Origin: Nonomuraea rhodomycinica | GTDB lineage: Bacteria > Actinomycetota > Actinomycetes > Streptosporangiales > Streptosporangiaceae | Reading direction: 5' to 3' | NCBI RefSeq assembly: GCF_013363995.1 | Contig: NZ_JABWGO010000012.1 | Span: 1 to 64,000 of the forward strand | Length of the DNA: 64,000 bases | Shown here: positions 40,719-50,128 of the stretch, one piece after another | How positions within the stretch are numbered: position 1 is the stretch's first letter | How the letters are laid out: each line of letters begins with the position of its first letter | Program-made: the position numbers and the translations under genes | The notes under the pieces: generated by a model | The model's input: the letters and a program-made list of their open reading frames with translations, nothing else | The model's database searches: none | Told to the model about the DNA's origin: nothing

Positions 40719-41599
40719 CGGGCCGGCGCCGGCTCGGCGACTGGTACGCCTACCTGTTCATCGGGCCCAGCCTGCTCGGCGTCGTCGCCTTCCTCCTGCT
40801 GCCCGTCGTCATCGTGTTCGCGCTCAGCCTGTTCCGCTGGGAGCTGCTGTCGGCGCCCGTCTTCGTCGGGCTGGAGAACTACGCCCGGCTGGCGGGCGAC
40901 GGCGAGGCGTGGCACTCGCTGTGGGTCACGGTGCTGTACGTCCTGCTGTGCATCCCGCTGCAGACCGTCCTCGCCCTGGCGCTGGCCCTGATGCTCGACC
41001 GGCGGATCAAGGGCGTGCGGATCCTGCGGTCGCTGTTCGTCATCCCCTGGATGGCCACCCCGATCGTCATGGGCCTCGTCTGGGACTGGATCTTCGACCC
41101 GCGGGACGGCGCGCTCAACCGGGCCCTGGACCTGGTCGGCGTCGCCGGACCCGACTGGCTGTCCGACCCCGCCTGGGCGCTGCCCGCCGTGGCGCTGGTC
41201 AACATCTGGCAGCACACCGGCTACACCATGCTGTTCTTCCTGGCCGGCCTCCAGGGCATCCCCAAGGAGCTGTACGACGCGGCCGCCACCGACGGCGCCA
41301 CCCCCGCCCAGCGGTTCTGGAAGATCACGTTACCCCTGCTCAACCCCACGATGTTCTTCGTCACGGTGACGAACCTGATCGGCGCCTTCCAGGCGTTCGA
41401 CACCATCTTCGTGATGACCGACGGCGGGCCGGGCGGCAGCACCGACGTGCTCAACTTCCGCATCTTCGGCACCGCGTTCCGCGAGTTCGACTTCGGCTAC
41501 GCCTCGACCCTGTCCATGCTGCTGTTCGCCGTCATCCTCCTGGTGACGCTGGCGCAGGTCAGGTTCTTCGGCCGCCGCACCACCTACGACCTGAGCTGA
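40715..41599 (+). CDS. ABC sugar transporter permease, MalF-like
   Basis: A 294-residue inner-membrane protein with a GTG start that overlaps the GH36 stop (GTGA). Six helices are visible, starting with YAYLFIGPSLLGVVAFLLLP. The EAA loop that contacts the ATPase is LYDAAATDGATPAQRFWKIT. It pairs with the next gene to form the channel. The operon has no ATPase gene. Confidence 0.94.
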   Translation: MTGRRRLGDWYAYLFIGPSLLGVVAFLLLPVVIVFALSLFRWELLSAPVFVGLENYARLAGDGEAWHSLWVTVLYVLLCIPLQTVLALALALMLDRRIKGVRILRSLFVIPWMATPIVMGLVWDWIFDPRDGALNRALDLVGVAGPDWLSDPAWALPAVALVNIWQHTGYTMLFFLAGLQGIPKELYDAAATDGATPAQRFWKITLPLLNPTMFFVTVTNLIGAFQAFDTIFVMTDGGPGGSTDVLNFRIFGTAFREFDFGYASTLSMLLFAVILLVTLAQVRFFGRRTTYDLS

Positions 41600-41609
41600 G
41601 GGAGCACCG

Positions 41610-42428
41610 GTGACGAGACCGTTCAGGCGGACGGCGCTGTACGCCGCGCTCGCGGCCGGCGCGTTCGTGTCCGTCTTCCCGTACCTGCTGGTCGTGCTGA
41701 CGGCCTTCAAGACGCGGCGCCAGCTCAGCACCACCGAGCCGTGGCTGCCCGGCCTGCCGCCGTCCACGGCCAACCTGGCCGAGATCCTCGGCGGCGACTT
41801 CCCCCGCTTCCTCGCCAACACGGTCGTGATGACGGCCCTGCTCACGCTGGGGCAGCTCGTGTTCACCACGTTCGCCGCCTACGCCTTCGCCCGGCTCCGC
41901 TTCCGGGGCCGCGACGCGCTGTTCTGGCTGTACGTGGCCACGATGATGGTGCCGAGCGCGGTCACGGTCATCCCGCTGTTCCTCATCATGCGCGAGCTGG
42001 AAGCGGTCAACACCTGGTACGGCCTGCTCGCCCCGTACATCCTCGGCACCCCGTACGGCATCTTCCTGATGCGGCAGTTCTTCAAGAGCCTGCCCGGGGG
42101 CCTGGAGGAGGCGGCGCGCATCGACGGCGCGGGACCCCTGACCATCCTGTTCCGCATCCTGCTCCCGCTGTGCCGGCCGGCCATCGGCACGCTGGCCATC
42201 ATCACCGTGATCTCGTCCTGGAACAGCTTCCTCTGGCCGCTGATCATCACCAGCGGCGACGAGACCAAGGTCGTCACCGTCGCCATCTCCGCCCTCAAGG
42301 TCGGCATCGGCGTCGACCGCGGCCTCATGATGGCCGGCGGCCTGATCGCCCTCGCGCCGATGGTGGCGATCTTCATCTTCTTCCAGAAGTACATCGTCCG
42401 GTCGGTGGTCCTCACCGGCCTCAAGTGA
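41610..42428 (+). CDS. ABC sugar transporter permease, MalG-like
   Basis: A 272-residue protein with a GTG start ten bases after the previous stop and GAGGGAGC before it. The EAA loop is LEEAARIDGAGPLTILFRIL, and LCRPAIGTLAIITVISSWNS follows. It forms the second half of the channel with the MalF-like permease. Confidence 0.94.
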   Translation: MTRPFRRTALYAALAAGAFVSVFPYLLVVLTAFKTRRQLSTTEPWLPGLPPSTANLAEILGGDFPRFLANTVVMTALLTLGQLVFTTFAAYAFARLRFRGRDALFWLYVATMMVPSAVTVIPLFLIMRELEAVNTWYGLLAPYILGTPYGIFLMRQFFKSLPGGLEEAARIDGAGPLTILFRILLPLCRPAIGTLAIITVISSWNSFLWPLIITSGDETKVVTVAISALKVGIGVDRGLMMAGGLIALAPMVAIFIFFQKYIVRSVVLTGLK

Positions 42429-42444
42429 GAGAGGTCAGCGAATC

Positions 42445-43755
42445 ATGCTCACCCCCCGAATTCGCTGGGCCGCGTCCCTCGCCGGCGCCGCCGTGCTCAC
42501 CCTGACCGCCTGCGGCTCCGGCGGCTCGGACAGCGCCTCGGGCGGGAAGGTCACCCTGACCTACCGCCTGTGGGACGAGCAGCAGAAGGCCGGCTACGAG
42601 AAGGTCATGGCCGCCTTCGAGAAGGCCAACCCGTCGATCGACGTCAAGATCGAGCTGCTGCCGTACGACCAGTACTGGACCAAGCTCACGGCCGACGCCG
42701 TGGCGGGCACCGCGCCCGACGTCTTCTGGATGACGCCCACCCAGTTCCCCGAGTACGTCACCAAGGGCGTGCTCAGCCCCGTCCCCGTGGACACCGCGAA
42801 GTACCACAAGACGGTGACCGAGGCGTTCACCTACCAGGGCAAGCAGTACGGCATGCCCAAGGACTGGGGCATCGTCGGCCTGCTCTACAACAAGGACCTG
42901 TTCAAGAAGGCCGGCGTCGAGATGCCCGACACGCTGACCTGGAAGCCCGACGGGTCCGGCACGTTCCTGGAGACCGCCCGCAAGCTCACCGCCGACGCGG
43001 CCGGAAAGCACCCCGGCGACCCCGGCTTCGACCCCGCGAAGATCAAGACGTACGGCTTCCTGTCCTGGAACCACTACCAGACCCAGTGGATGAACTGGGT
43101 CAGCAGCAACGGCGGCAAGCTGCTCGACAAGCCCTTCGGCACCTACACCTTCAACGACGACGCGAGCGTGCAGGCCCTGCAGTTCGGCGTGGACCTGGTC
43201 AACAAGCACCACGTCTCGCCGCCCGCCACCCGCACCAACCCGCCCACCGGCAAGGCCACCGACATGTTCAAGGCCGGCGAGGTGGCGATGTTCCCCGCCA
43301 ACAACGCGCTGCTGCCGTTCGTGGTGCCCGACGCCGCGTTCGAGGTGGGCGTCGCCCCCATGCCCGAGGGCCCGGCCGGGCGCGCGGTCAACCTCAACGG
43401 CCTGGCCGAGGCCGTCTACGCCAAGAGCAAGCACCCCGAGCAGGCGCAGAAGCTGGCCGCCTACCTCGGCACCGAGGAGCCGCAGAAGCTCATGGCCGAC
43501 GAGGGCTACGTCTTCCCCGCGCTCAACGGGCTCGCCCAGGGCTACGTCGACCACTGGGCCAAGACGGCCAAGCTCGACGTGTCCGCCTTCGTCAAGGAGG
43601 CCGAGGGCACCACGTTCCCCCTGCCGGTGACCACCGGGTTCACCGGGTTCGAGACCAAGCTCAACCAGATCTTCAACGAGATGTACCTCGGCCGGCTCAC
43701 CCCGAAGCAGGCCGCCGACCAGGCGGTCACCGAGGGCAACGCCACCATCAAGTAG
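42445..43755 (+). CDS. Extracellular solute-binding lipoprotein (family 1) for sugars
   Basis: A 436-residue protein. The signal peptide ends in the lipobox LTAC with Cys at about residue 22, so it is anchored to the outer face of the membrane. The mature part has the type 1 fold: LTYRLWDEQQKAGYEKVMAA, GTAPDVFWMTPTQFPEY, WGIVGLLYNKDLFKKAGVEM. It delivers the sugar to the MalFG-like permeases. The neighbouring hydrolases suggest ligands with terminal alpha-galactose or N-acetylhexosamine. It follows the permeases by 16 bp. Confidence 0.94.
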   Translation: MLTPRIRWAASLAGAAVLTLTACGSGGSDSASGGKVTLTYRLWDEQQKAGYEKVMAAFEKANPSIDVKIELLPYDQYWTKLTADAVAGTAPDVFWMTPTQFPEYVTKGVLSPVPVDTAKYHKTVTEAFTYQGKQYGMPKDWGIVGLLYNKDLFKKAGVEMPDTLTWKPDGSGTFLETARKLTADAAGKHPGDPGFDPAKIKTYGFLSWNHYQTQWMNWVSSNGGKLLDKPFGTYTFNDDASVQALQFGVDLVNKHHVSPPATRTNPPTGKATDMFKAGEVAMFPANNALLPFVVPDAAFEVGVAPMPEGPAGRAVNLNGLAEAVYAKSKHPEQAQKLAAYLGTEEPQKLMADEGYVFPALNGLAQGYVDHWAKTAKLDVSAFVKEAEGTTFPLPVTTGFTGFETKLNQIFNEMYLGRLTPKQAADQAVTEGNATIK

Positions 43756-43769
43756 GGAGCCCCCCAACC

Positions 43770-45326
43770 ATGATCACCCGGCGTGCGTTTCTCGCCGGGG
43801 GCGCCGGCCTGGGCGCCGCCGCCGCGCTGGGCGTCCCGCCCGCGCAGGCGACGGCCGCCCGCACCCTTCGCCGCGCCCCCTTGTCCGACCCGTTCCGGCT
43901 CGGCGTCGCCTCCGGCGAGCCGCTCCCCGACGGCGTGGTCCTGTGGACCCGCCTGGCCCCCGACCCGCTGGCCGCCGACGGCCTCGGCGGCATGCCGTCC
44001 CGGCCCGTCGCCGTCCACTGGCAGCTCGCCAAGGACGAGAACTTCCGCCACGTCGTCCGGCAGGGCGTCGAGACGGCCCGGCCGGAGGAGGCCCACAGCG
44101 TCCACGCCGAGCCCGGCGGCCTCCAGCCGGGCGCCGAGTACTTCTACCGCTTCCGGGCCGACGGCGAGATCTCGCCCGTGGGCCGCACCGTCACCGCCCC
44201 CGCCCCGGGCACCCGCAGCCGGGCGCTCAACCTCGCGTTCACCTCGTGCGCCGACTACCAGACCGGGTGGTTCACCGCGTACCGGCGGATGGCCGAGGAC
44301 GAGCCCGACCTGATCGCCTTCCTCGGCGACTACATCTACGAGTACGGCGACTACAAGTACCCGGTGCGCGACCAGGCCGGCGGCGAATGCCTCGACCTGG
44401 CCGGCTACCGGTTACGCCACGCCCAGCACAAGGCCGACCCCGAGCTCCAGCTCGCCCACGCGGTCGCGCCCTGGGCGGTGGTCTGGGACGACCACGACAT
44501 CGAGAACGCCTGGGCCGGCGACGTGCCCGAGCAGCCCGACCCGCCGTTCCTCAAGCGCCGCGCCGACGCCTTCCAGGCGTACTACGAGAACATGCCGCTG
44601 CGCCGCGCCCAGCGGCCGCAGGGCTCGTCGCTGCGGCTGCACCGCACGCTGCGCTGGGGCGCCGTCGCCAACCTGCACCTGCTCGACACCCGGCAGTACC
44701 GCGACCTGTACGCCTGCACCGGCAGGAGCGGCACGGTCGGCCCCGACTGCGCGGAGCGCCTGGCGCCCAACCGGACGATCCTCGGCCAGGAGCAGGAGGC
44801 GTGGCTGGAGAGCCGGCTCAAGGAGTCGGGCGCCACCTGGGACCTGCTGGGCCAGCAGGTGTTCATGATGGAGATGGACTGGACCAACGGCGCGGGCAAG
44901 GGCTACTCCAACGAGGGCTGGGACGGCTACGTCGCCTCCCGCGACCGGCTCACCGCCGCCATCGAGGCCACGAAGCGCAACGCCGTCGTCCTCACCGGCG
45001 ACGTCCACTCCCACTGGGCCGGCGAGGTGAAGCGCAGCTACCAGGACCCCGAGTCGAAGTCCGTCGCCGTCGAACTGGTCACCACGTCGGTGACCAGCGC
45101 CGGCGACGGCCTGGACGAGTACCCCAACACCGGGGTCCTGCTGGCCGAGAACCCGCACGTGAAGTTCTTCAACGGCCGCCGCGGCTACGTCCGCGCCAAG
45201 CTCACCGAGCGCGAGATGACGGTCGACTTCCGGTCGCTGTCGCGCGTCACCGAGCCGTACGCCCCGGCCTACACCTCCGGCTCCTTCGTCATCGAGCCCG
45301 GCACCCCCCGGCTCAACCAGGTCTGA
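43770..45326 (+). CDS. phoD: Alkaline phosphatase/phosphodiesterase D, exported by Tat
   Basis: A 518-residue PhoD-family enzyme. The Tat signal is MITRRAFLAGGAGLGAAAAL. After an N-terminal beta domain (SGEPLPDGVVLWTRLAP), the metal ligands appear in order: FTSCADYQTG, AFLGDYIYEYGDY, WDDHDIENAW and VVLTGDVHSHWAGE. PhoD enzymes bind Fe and Ca and cleave phosphomonoesters and phosphodiesters, including teichoic acids. It lies 14 bp after the binding-protein gene and before the secreted GH27, so it is most likely co-transcribed. That is unusual for a phosphate-regulated enzyme. Confidence 0.94.
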   Translation: MITRRAFLAGGAGLGAAAALGVPPAQATAARTLRRAPLSDPFRLGVASGEPLPDGVVLWTRLAPDPLAADGLGGMPSRPVAVHWQLAKDENFRHVVRQGVETARPEEAHSVHAEPGGLQPGAEYFYRFRADGEISPVGRTVTAPAPGTRSRALNLAFTSCADYQTGWFTAYRRMAEDEPDLIAFLGDYIYEYGDYKYPVRDQAGGECLDLAGYRLRHAQHKADPELQLAHAVAPWAVVWDDHDIENAWAGDVPEQPDPPFLKRRADAFQAYYENMPLRRAQRPQGSSLRLHRTLRWGAVANLHLLDTRQYRDLYACTGRSGTVGPDCAERLAPNRTILGQEQEAWLESRLKESGATWDLLGQQVFMMEMDWTNGAGKGYSNEGWDGYVASRDRLTAAIEATKRNAVVLTGDVHSHWAGEVKRSYQDPESKSVAVELVTTSVTSAGDGLDEYPNTGVLLAENPHVKFFNGRRGYVRAKLTEREMTVDFRSLSRVTEPYAPAYTSGSFVIEPGTPRLNQV

Positions 45327-45337
45327 CGGGAACCCCC

Positions 45338-47290
45338 ATGCGCAAGCTCACGGCCGCCGCCGCGGCGGCCCTCCTCACGCTGCCCTTCCTGCCGTCGCCC
45401 GGCGCCGCCGCGACGCCGGCCGGCGGCCCCCCGATGGGGTGGAGCAGCCGCTCCCTGGGCTGCTCGGTGTCCGACGCGTCGGTACGGCGGGCCGCCGCCG
45501 GGCTCGCCGCCCTCGCGCCCCTCGGCTACCGCCTCGTCCTCCTCGACGACTGCTGGCTCGCCCCGCAACGCGTGGACGGCGCCCTCGCCCCCGACCCGGC
45601 CCGCTTCCCCGGCGGCATCAAGGCCCTGGCCGACCACCTGCACGGCCTCGGGCTCAGGCTCGGCCTCAGCCTGTCGGCCGGCACCAAGGCGTGCTCGGGC
45701 GGCGGCCCCGGCTCCTACCGCAACGAGAGCGCCGACGCCGAGCTGGTGCGGAGCTGGGGCGTCGACCACGTCAAGTACGACTGGTGCAACATCCCCGCGG
45801 CCGACTTCCCCGGCCAGAACGTCCAGCAGATCGCCCAGACGCTCTACCCGCGCATGCGGCAGGCCCTCGGCGACTCCGTCGCCTTCGCCATGAACAACGA
45901 GGACGGCAGCACGGTCCCGTGGCTGTGGGCCAAGGACTCGGGGGCGGTCACCTGGCGGACCAACGTCTACAACCGGCCCCTGCCCGACGCCTACTCCTCC
46001 ATGGTGGACGTCTGGGAGACCAACCAGCTCCGCGTCCAGTACGCCGGCCCGGGCAACTGGGCCGACCCCGACCTCATCCAGGCCGGCCGCGGCGGCATGA
46101 CGGAGGCGGAGTACCGCACCCAGTTCACGCTGTGGGCCGTGGGCGCCGCCCCCCTCGTCCTCCAGGCCGACCCGGCGGCCGCCCCGAAGACGGTCGTCGC
46201 CAACCCCAAGGTGATCGCCGTCGACCAGGACAGCCTGGGCGCACCCGCCCGGCTGGTCCGCAGCGACGGCTGGTACCACGTCCTCGTCAAACCCCTCGAC
46301 GGGGGCGACCAGGCGGTCGTGCTGTTCAACGAGAGCAACCGGGCGACCACCGTCGCGCACCGGCTGCCCGCCGGGCGCTACCGCGCCGAGGAGCTGTGGA
46401 GCGGGCAGGTCGCCACCACCACCGGCGAGCTGTCCGCCCACGTGCCCGCCCACGGCGCGGTGATGTACCGCGTCGGCCCGAGCCGCGAGCAGGCCCCGCC
46501 CCTGCTCACCGTGGAGACCGACCCGCCGGCCTTCCTCGGCGACGACCGGCCCGGCATGCTCGAACCCGGCAAGGAGCGCGAGATCGTCACCCGGGTCGTC
46601 AACTCCGGCGCCACCGCCCGGGTCCGCGACCTGCGCGTCACGCTCGCCGTGCCCGACGGGTGGAAGGCCGAGGCGCGCACCCCGGCGACCCGGTCCCGGC
46701 TCGACGCCGGGGAGACGTTCACCGTCACCTGGGCGCTCACCCCGCCCGCCGGGACCGAGCCGCGCGCCTACGACCTGACCACCACGGCCGCCTTCACGGG
46801 CGGGACGGCCACCGGCACGGCCGTCGTGGCCGTCGCCCAGGGGCCGGGGCCGGGCCGCACGTACCTCAGCGACCTGTCGTGGACCTCCGCCAAGAACTAC
46901 TTCGGCCCCGTCGAGCGCGACACCAGCAACGGCGACAAGGCGGCCGGCGACGGGCGGCCCCTCACGATCGAGGGCGTCCGCTACGCCAAGGGCCTGGGCG
47001 CGCACGCGCCCGCCGACATCGAGTTCTACACGGGCGGCCGGTGCCGGAGCGTGGAGTTCACCGCCGGGATCGACGACGAGGTGGGCGCGGCCGGCTCGGC
47101 CGGGTTCGAGGTGTGGGCCGACGGTGCCCGGGTCGCGTACTCCGGCGTGCTGACCGGCGCGCAGCCCGGCAAGAAGGTCACCGCCTCCGTGAGCGGGGCC
47201 CGGTTCGTGCGCCTGGTCGCCACCAACGGCGGCGACAACGCCACCTCCGACCACGCCGACTTCGCCGACGCCGCCATCACCTGCGACTAG
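45338..47290 (+). CDS. Secreted GH27 alpha-galactosidase-like enzyme with NEW3 and NPCBM domains
   Basis: A 650-residue exported protein. The signal peptide is followed by PPMGWSSRSLGCSVSDASVR and LVLLDDCWLAPQRVDG, hallmarks of GH27. HVKYDWCN contains the nucleophile Asp148. Where GH27 enzymes have WRTTGDI..D with the acid/base Asp, the sequence reads WRTNVYNRPLPDAYSSM, so the usual residue is not in place. Residues about 385-500 form a NEW3-type sandwich and the last 145 an NPCBM domain (RTYLSDLSWTSAKNYFGPVE, GLGAHAPADIEFYTGG) that binds terminal galactose or GalNAc-type sugars. It lies in the same operon as phoD and GH20. Confidence 0.9.
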   Translation: MRKLTAAAAAALLTLPFLPSPGAAATPAGGPPMGWSSRSLGCSVSDASVRRAAAGLAALAPLGYRLVLLDDCWLAPQRVDGALAPDPARFPGGIKALADHLHGLGLRLGLSLSAGTKACSGGGPGSYRNESADAELVRSWGVDHVKYDWCNIPAADFPGQNVQQIAQTLYPRMRQALGDSVAFAMNNEDGSTVPWLWAKDSGAVTWRTNVYNRPLPDAYSSMVDVWETNQLRVQYAGPGNWADPDLIQAGRGGMTEAEYRTQFTLWAVGAAPLVLQADPAAAPKTVVANPKVIAVDQDSLGAPARLVRSDGWYHVLVKPLDGGDQAVVLFNESNRATTVAHRLPAGRYRAEELWSGQVATTTGELSAHVPAHGAVMYRVGPSREQAPPLLTVETDPPAFLGDDRPGMLEPGKEREIVTRVVNSGATARVRDLRVTLAVPDGWKAEARTPATRSRLDAGETFTVTWALTPPAGTEPRAYDLTTTAAFTGGTATGTAVVAVAQGPGPGRTYLSDLSWTSAKNYFGPVERDTSNGDKAAGDGRPLTIEGVRYAKGLGAHAPADIEFYTGGRCRSVEFTAGIDDEVGAAGSAGFEVWADGARVAYSGVLTGAQPGKKVTASVSGARFVRLVATNGGDNATSDHADFADAAITCD

Positions 47291-47333
47291 GCGCCCATCC
47301 GCGACCAGGCGTCGCTGAGGAGAAAGAGAGCAC

Positions 47334-48968
47334 ATGATCGTTCCCAAGCCCGTCCGGTACGAGCCCCGCCTGGGCCGATGGCTCCTCGACCGCGACACCG
47401 CGCTCGCCGCCGACCCGGCGCTCGGCGGGGTGGCCTCCTGGCTGCGGGCCGAGCTCGCCCCGGTGACCGGGGGCGAGCTCCTGCCGGGCGGGCCGGCGAC
47501 CCCGGGCGCGGGGCCGTCGGGGACGATCAGCCTGGCCCTGGCCGACCTGCCGCCCGAGGCGTACCGGCTGACCGTGGACACCGGCGGCGCCCGCGTCGAG
47601 GCGGGCGGCCCGGCCGGGGCGTTCTACGGCGCGCAGACGCTGCGGCAGCTCCTGCCGCCGCGCGCCTACCGCAGGGCGGGGGCTTCCGGCGGCGGCGCCC
47701 CGCTGGAGGTGCCGGCCGTCCTCGTCGAGGACGCGCCGCGCTTCGCCTGGCGCGGCTGCGTGCTGGACGTGGCCCGGCACTTCCTGCCCAAGCGGGAGGT
47801 GCTGCGCTTCATCGACCTGATGGCCCTGCACAAGCTCAACGTGCTGCACCTGCACCTGACCGACGACCAGGGCTGGCGGGTGGAGATCCGGCGCTACCCG
47901 CGGCTCACCGAGGTGGGCGCCTGGCGGCGGGAGAGCCAGGTCGGCTGGGACGGCCCCATGGACGGCCGCCCGCACGGCGGCTACTACACCCAGGACGACC
48001 TGCGCGAGATCGTCGCCTACGCCGCCGACCGGCACATCATGATCGTGCCCGAGATCGACCTGCCCGGCCACACCCAGGCCGCCATCGCCGCCCATCCCGA
48101 GCTGGGCAACCTCGACGTCCCGCTGGAGGTGCGCACGACCTGGGGCATCGGGGTCAACGTGCTCAACGTCGAGGACTCCACCATCGCCTTCTTCCGCGAC
48201 GTCCTGGACGAGGTGCTGGAGCTGTTCCCGGGGCCGTACGTGTGCGTGGGCGGCGACGAGTGCCGCAAGGACCAGTGGCGGGCCAGCCCCGCGGCGCGCC
48301 GCCGGATCGCCGAGCTGGGGCTGCGCGACGAGGACGAGCTGCAGAGCTGGTTCATCGGCCAGTTCGCCGACCACCTGGCCGCGCGCGGGCGGCGGCTCGT
48401 CGGCTGGGACGAGATCCTGGAGGGCGGCCTGCCGCCGGGCGCCGTGGTCGCCTCCTGGCGCGGCGAGCACGGCGCGGTCGCCGCCGCCCGCCGCGGCCAC
48501 GACGTGATCACCTGTCCCGACACGTCCGTCTACCTCGACTACCGCCAGGGGCCGGGGCCGGAGGAGCCCGCGCCGTTCGGCCCGGTGCTGACGCTGGAGG
48601 ACGTCCACGCCTTCGAGCCGGTGCCCGCCGAGCTGCGCGGCGACCCGGCCGCCGCGCGCGTGCTCGGCTCGCAGTGCGCGATCTGGACCGAGCTCATCGA
48701 CTCGCCCCGGCGCGTGGACTACATGGCCTTCCCGCGGCTGGCCGCCTTCGCCGAGACCGTGTGGAGCCCCGCCGGGCGCGACCTGCCGGAGTTCCGGGAG
48801 CGGCTGGCGGCGCACCTGCCCCGGCTGGACGCGATCGGCGTGGAGTACCGGCGCGAGGGCGGGCCGCTGCCCTGGCAGAGGCTGCCCGGGGTGCCGGGAC
48901 GCCCGGAGGACGCCGCCGCCTGGCAGGCCAAGATCGACGCCTGGACCCGCAACATCCGCGAGCCCTAG
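47334..48968 (+). CDS. Beta-N-acetylhexosaminidase, GH20, cytoplasmic
   Basis: A 544-residue enzyme without a signal peptide. An N-terminal GH20b-like domain with YGAQTLRQLLPP is followed by the barrel: FAWRGCVLDVARHFLPKREV, LHKLNVLHLHLTDDQGWRVE. VCVGGDECRKDQW supplies the catalytic Asp308-Glu309 pair of substrate-assisted hydrolysis. VWSPAGRDLPEFRERLAAHL ends the domain. It releases terminal GlcNAc or GalNAc from imported oligosaccharides. It is the last gene of the plus-strand operon, 43 bp after the GH27 gene. Confidence 0.94.
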   Translation: MIVPKPVRYEPRLGRWLLDRDTALAADPALGGVASWLRAELAPVTGGELLPGGPATPGAGPSGTISLALADLPPEAYRLTVDTGGARVEAGGPAGAFYGAQTLRQLLPPRAYRRAGASGGGAPLEVPAVLVEDAPRFAWRGCVLDVARHFLPKREVLRFIDLMALHKLNVLHLHLTDDQGWRVEIRRYPRLTEVGAWRRESQVGWDGPMDGRPHGGYYTQDDLREIVAYAADRHIMIVPEIDLPGHTQAAIAAHPELGNLDVPLEVRTTWGIGVNVLNVEDSTIAFFRDVLDEVLELFPGPYVCVGGDECRKDQWRASPAARRRIAELGLRDEDELQSWFIGQFADHLAARGRRLVGWDEILEGGLPPGAVVASWRGEHGAVAAARRGHDVITCPDTSVYLDYRQGPGPEEPAPFGPVLTLEDVHAFEPVPAELRGDPAAARVLGSQCAIWTELIDSPRRVDYMAFPRLAAFAETVWSPAGRDLPEFRERLAAHLPRLDAIGVEYRREGGPLPWQRLPGVPGRPEDAAAWQAKIDAWTRNIREP

Positions 48969-48981
48969 CGGTCCTCCCGCG

Positions 48982-49476
48982 TCACACGTCCACGGGGCCG
49001 CCGCTGCGCCAGTACACGTTGTCCTCGCGCGACAGCAGGCCCTCGTCGACCAGGTAGCGGCGCAGCGCGGCGTAGTCGTCGTGGAAGGCGCGCAGCGTCA
49101 CGTTGACGTCCTTCTCGGCGTAGCGCACGCCCGGCTCGAACAGCCGCGCGATGTGGCGCAGCACCACCAGGCGCTTCTCCCGGCGCATCGGCATGGTGCG
49201 CAGCCTGCCGTCGACGAGGAACGTCCGCAGCAGGCGCTCCTCCTCGCTCACCGGGGCGGGCGCCTCCGCGAGCCGGCGCAGCAGCTCGCGGAAGCGCTCG
49301 GGGGTGGCCCGCCATGTCCCGTCCTCGCCGCGGGCGGCCAGGCCGCCGCCGGCGAGCCGTTCGAGCGCCTTGGGCGGCTGCTCGCCCTCCACGCCGAGCA
49401 CCAGGGACGCGAACGCGCGCAGTGTGTCCTCCTGCGCCAGCAGGCCGAGGGTTCTCCGGATGTCCTCGTCAGTCAT
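48982..49476 (-). CDS. DUF2087-domain protein (probable regulator)
   Basis: A 164-residue protein. The N-terminal about 70 residues look like a winged helix (EDIRRTLGLLAQEDTLRAFA, KALERLAGGGLAARGEDG). The C-terminal DUF2087 is clear: RTFLVDGRLRTMPMRREKRL, FEPGVRYAEKDVNVTLRAFH, DYAALRRYLVDEGLLSRED. This pairing is often annotated as a transcriptional regulator. It converges on the GH20 gene and is divergent from the secreted protein gene, 17 bp between starts. Confidence 0.88.
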   Translation of the reverse strand: MTDEDIRRTLGLLAQEDTLRAFASLVLGVEGEQPPKALERLAGGGLAARGEDGTWRATPERFRELLRRLAEAPAPVSEEERLLRTFLVDGRLRTMPMRREKRLVVLRHIARLFEPGVRYAEKDVNVTLRAFHDDYAALRRYLVDEGLLSREDNVYWRSGGPVDV

Positions 49477-49493
49477 TCGTACTATTTTGAACC

Positions 49494-50072
49494 ATGCTGA
49501 TCAGTCTGGTGTTAGCCGCCGCCGTCTCCATCCCCAACGGGTTCCTCCTGTACGACAAGGCCGCCTCGGTCAAGGACGACGACCCCGAGACGAGCTGGAG
49601 CGTCAGCGGCAAGAAGAGCGCCCCCCTCGTGGTGGGCCCGTGCCAGCGGCCCGGGCTGGGCCAGTCCGGACGGGCCGCGGCCAGGACCATCGTCTACACG
49701 GCCGTGCCCGACTACTCCAAGTCCGAGCAGGTCGTCCTGTACGCCTCCGAGGCCGCCGCGCGCCGGGCCATGAGCGACCTGCGCGCCGCCGCTGCGGCCT
49801 GCCGCACCGGCGGCTACCGTTACGCCGTCGCGCCCCTGGCCCTGGGAGACGAGGCCGTGACCGTGTCCGGCCAGAGCTACCAGGGCGGCAAGCCGGCCAT
49901 CGGCGGCGAGCGGGCCGTGGTCGTCCGCCGCGCCGACGCCCTGGTCCTCTACACGCGCGCGGGGGAGTGGGGCAGGCCAGCCAAGGCGGACTACCGGGAG
50001 CAGATCAAGGACGCCCGGCGGATGCTCGCCAAGATCTGCACCGTCGCACGGTGCGAAATGTCCCGATCTTGA
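49494..50072 (+). CDS. Secreted or membrane-anchored protein, sensor-domain-like
   Basis: A 192-residue product starting with a short hydrophobic segment (MLISLVLAAAVSIPNGFLLY). The mature part has four cysteines and a PknH-like sensor-domain flavour: SEQVVLYASEAAARRAMSDL then RAAAAACRTGG, and RRADALVLYTRAGEW. The full family cannot be assigned by eye. Two cysteine pairs (about positions 54/104 and 182/188) may form disulfides outside the cell. Confidence 0.65.
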   Translation: MLISLVLAAAVSIPNGFLLYDKAASVKDDDPETSWSVSGKKSAPLVVGPCQRPGLGQSGRAAARTIVYTAVPDYSKSEQVVLYASEAAARRAMSDLRAAAAACRTGGYRYAVAPLALGDEAVTVSGQSYQGGKPAIGGERAVVVRRADALVLYTRAGEWGRPAKADYREQIKDARRMLAKICTVARCEMSRS

Positions 50073-50128
50073 GACATTCTCATGACGCCATCTGTACTCA
50101 CTCTCCGCGAAGATTGATGAACAGGCGT

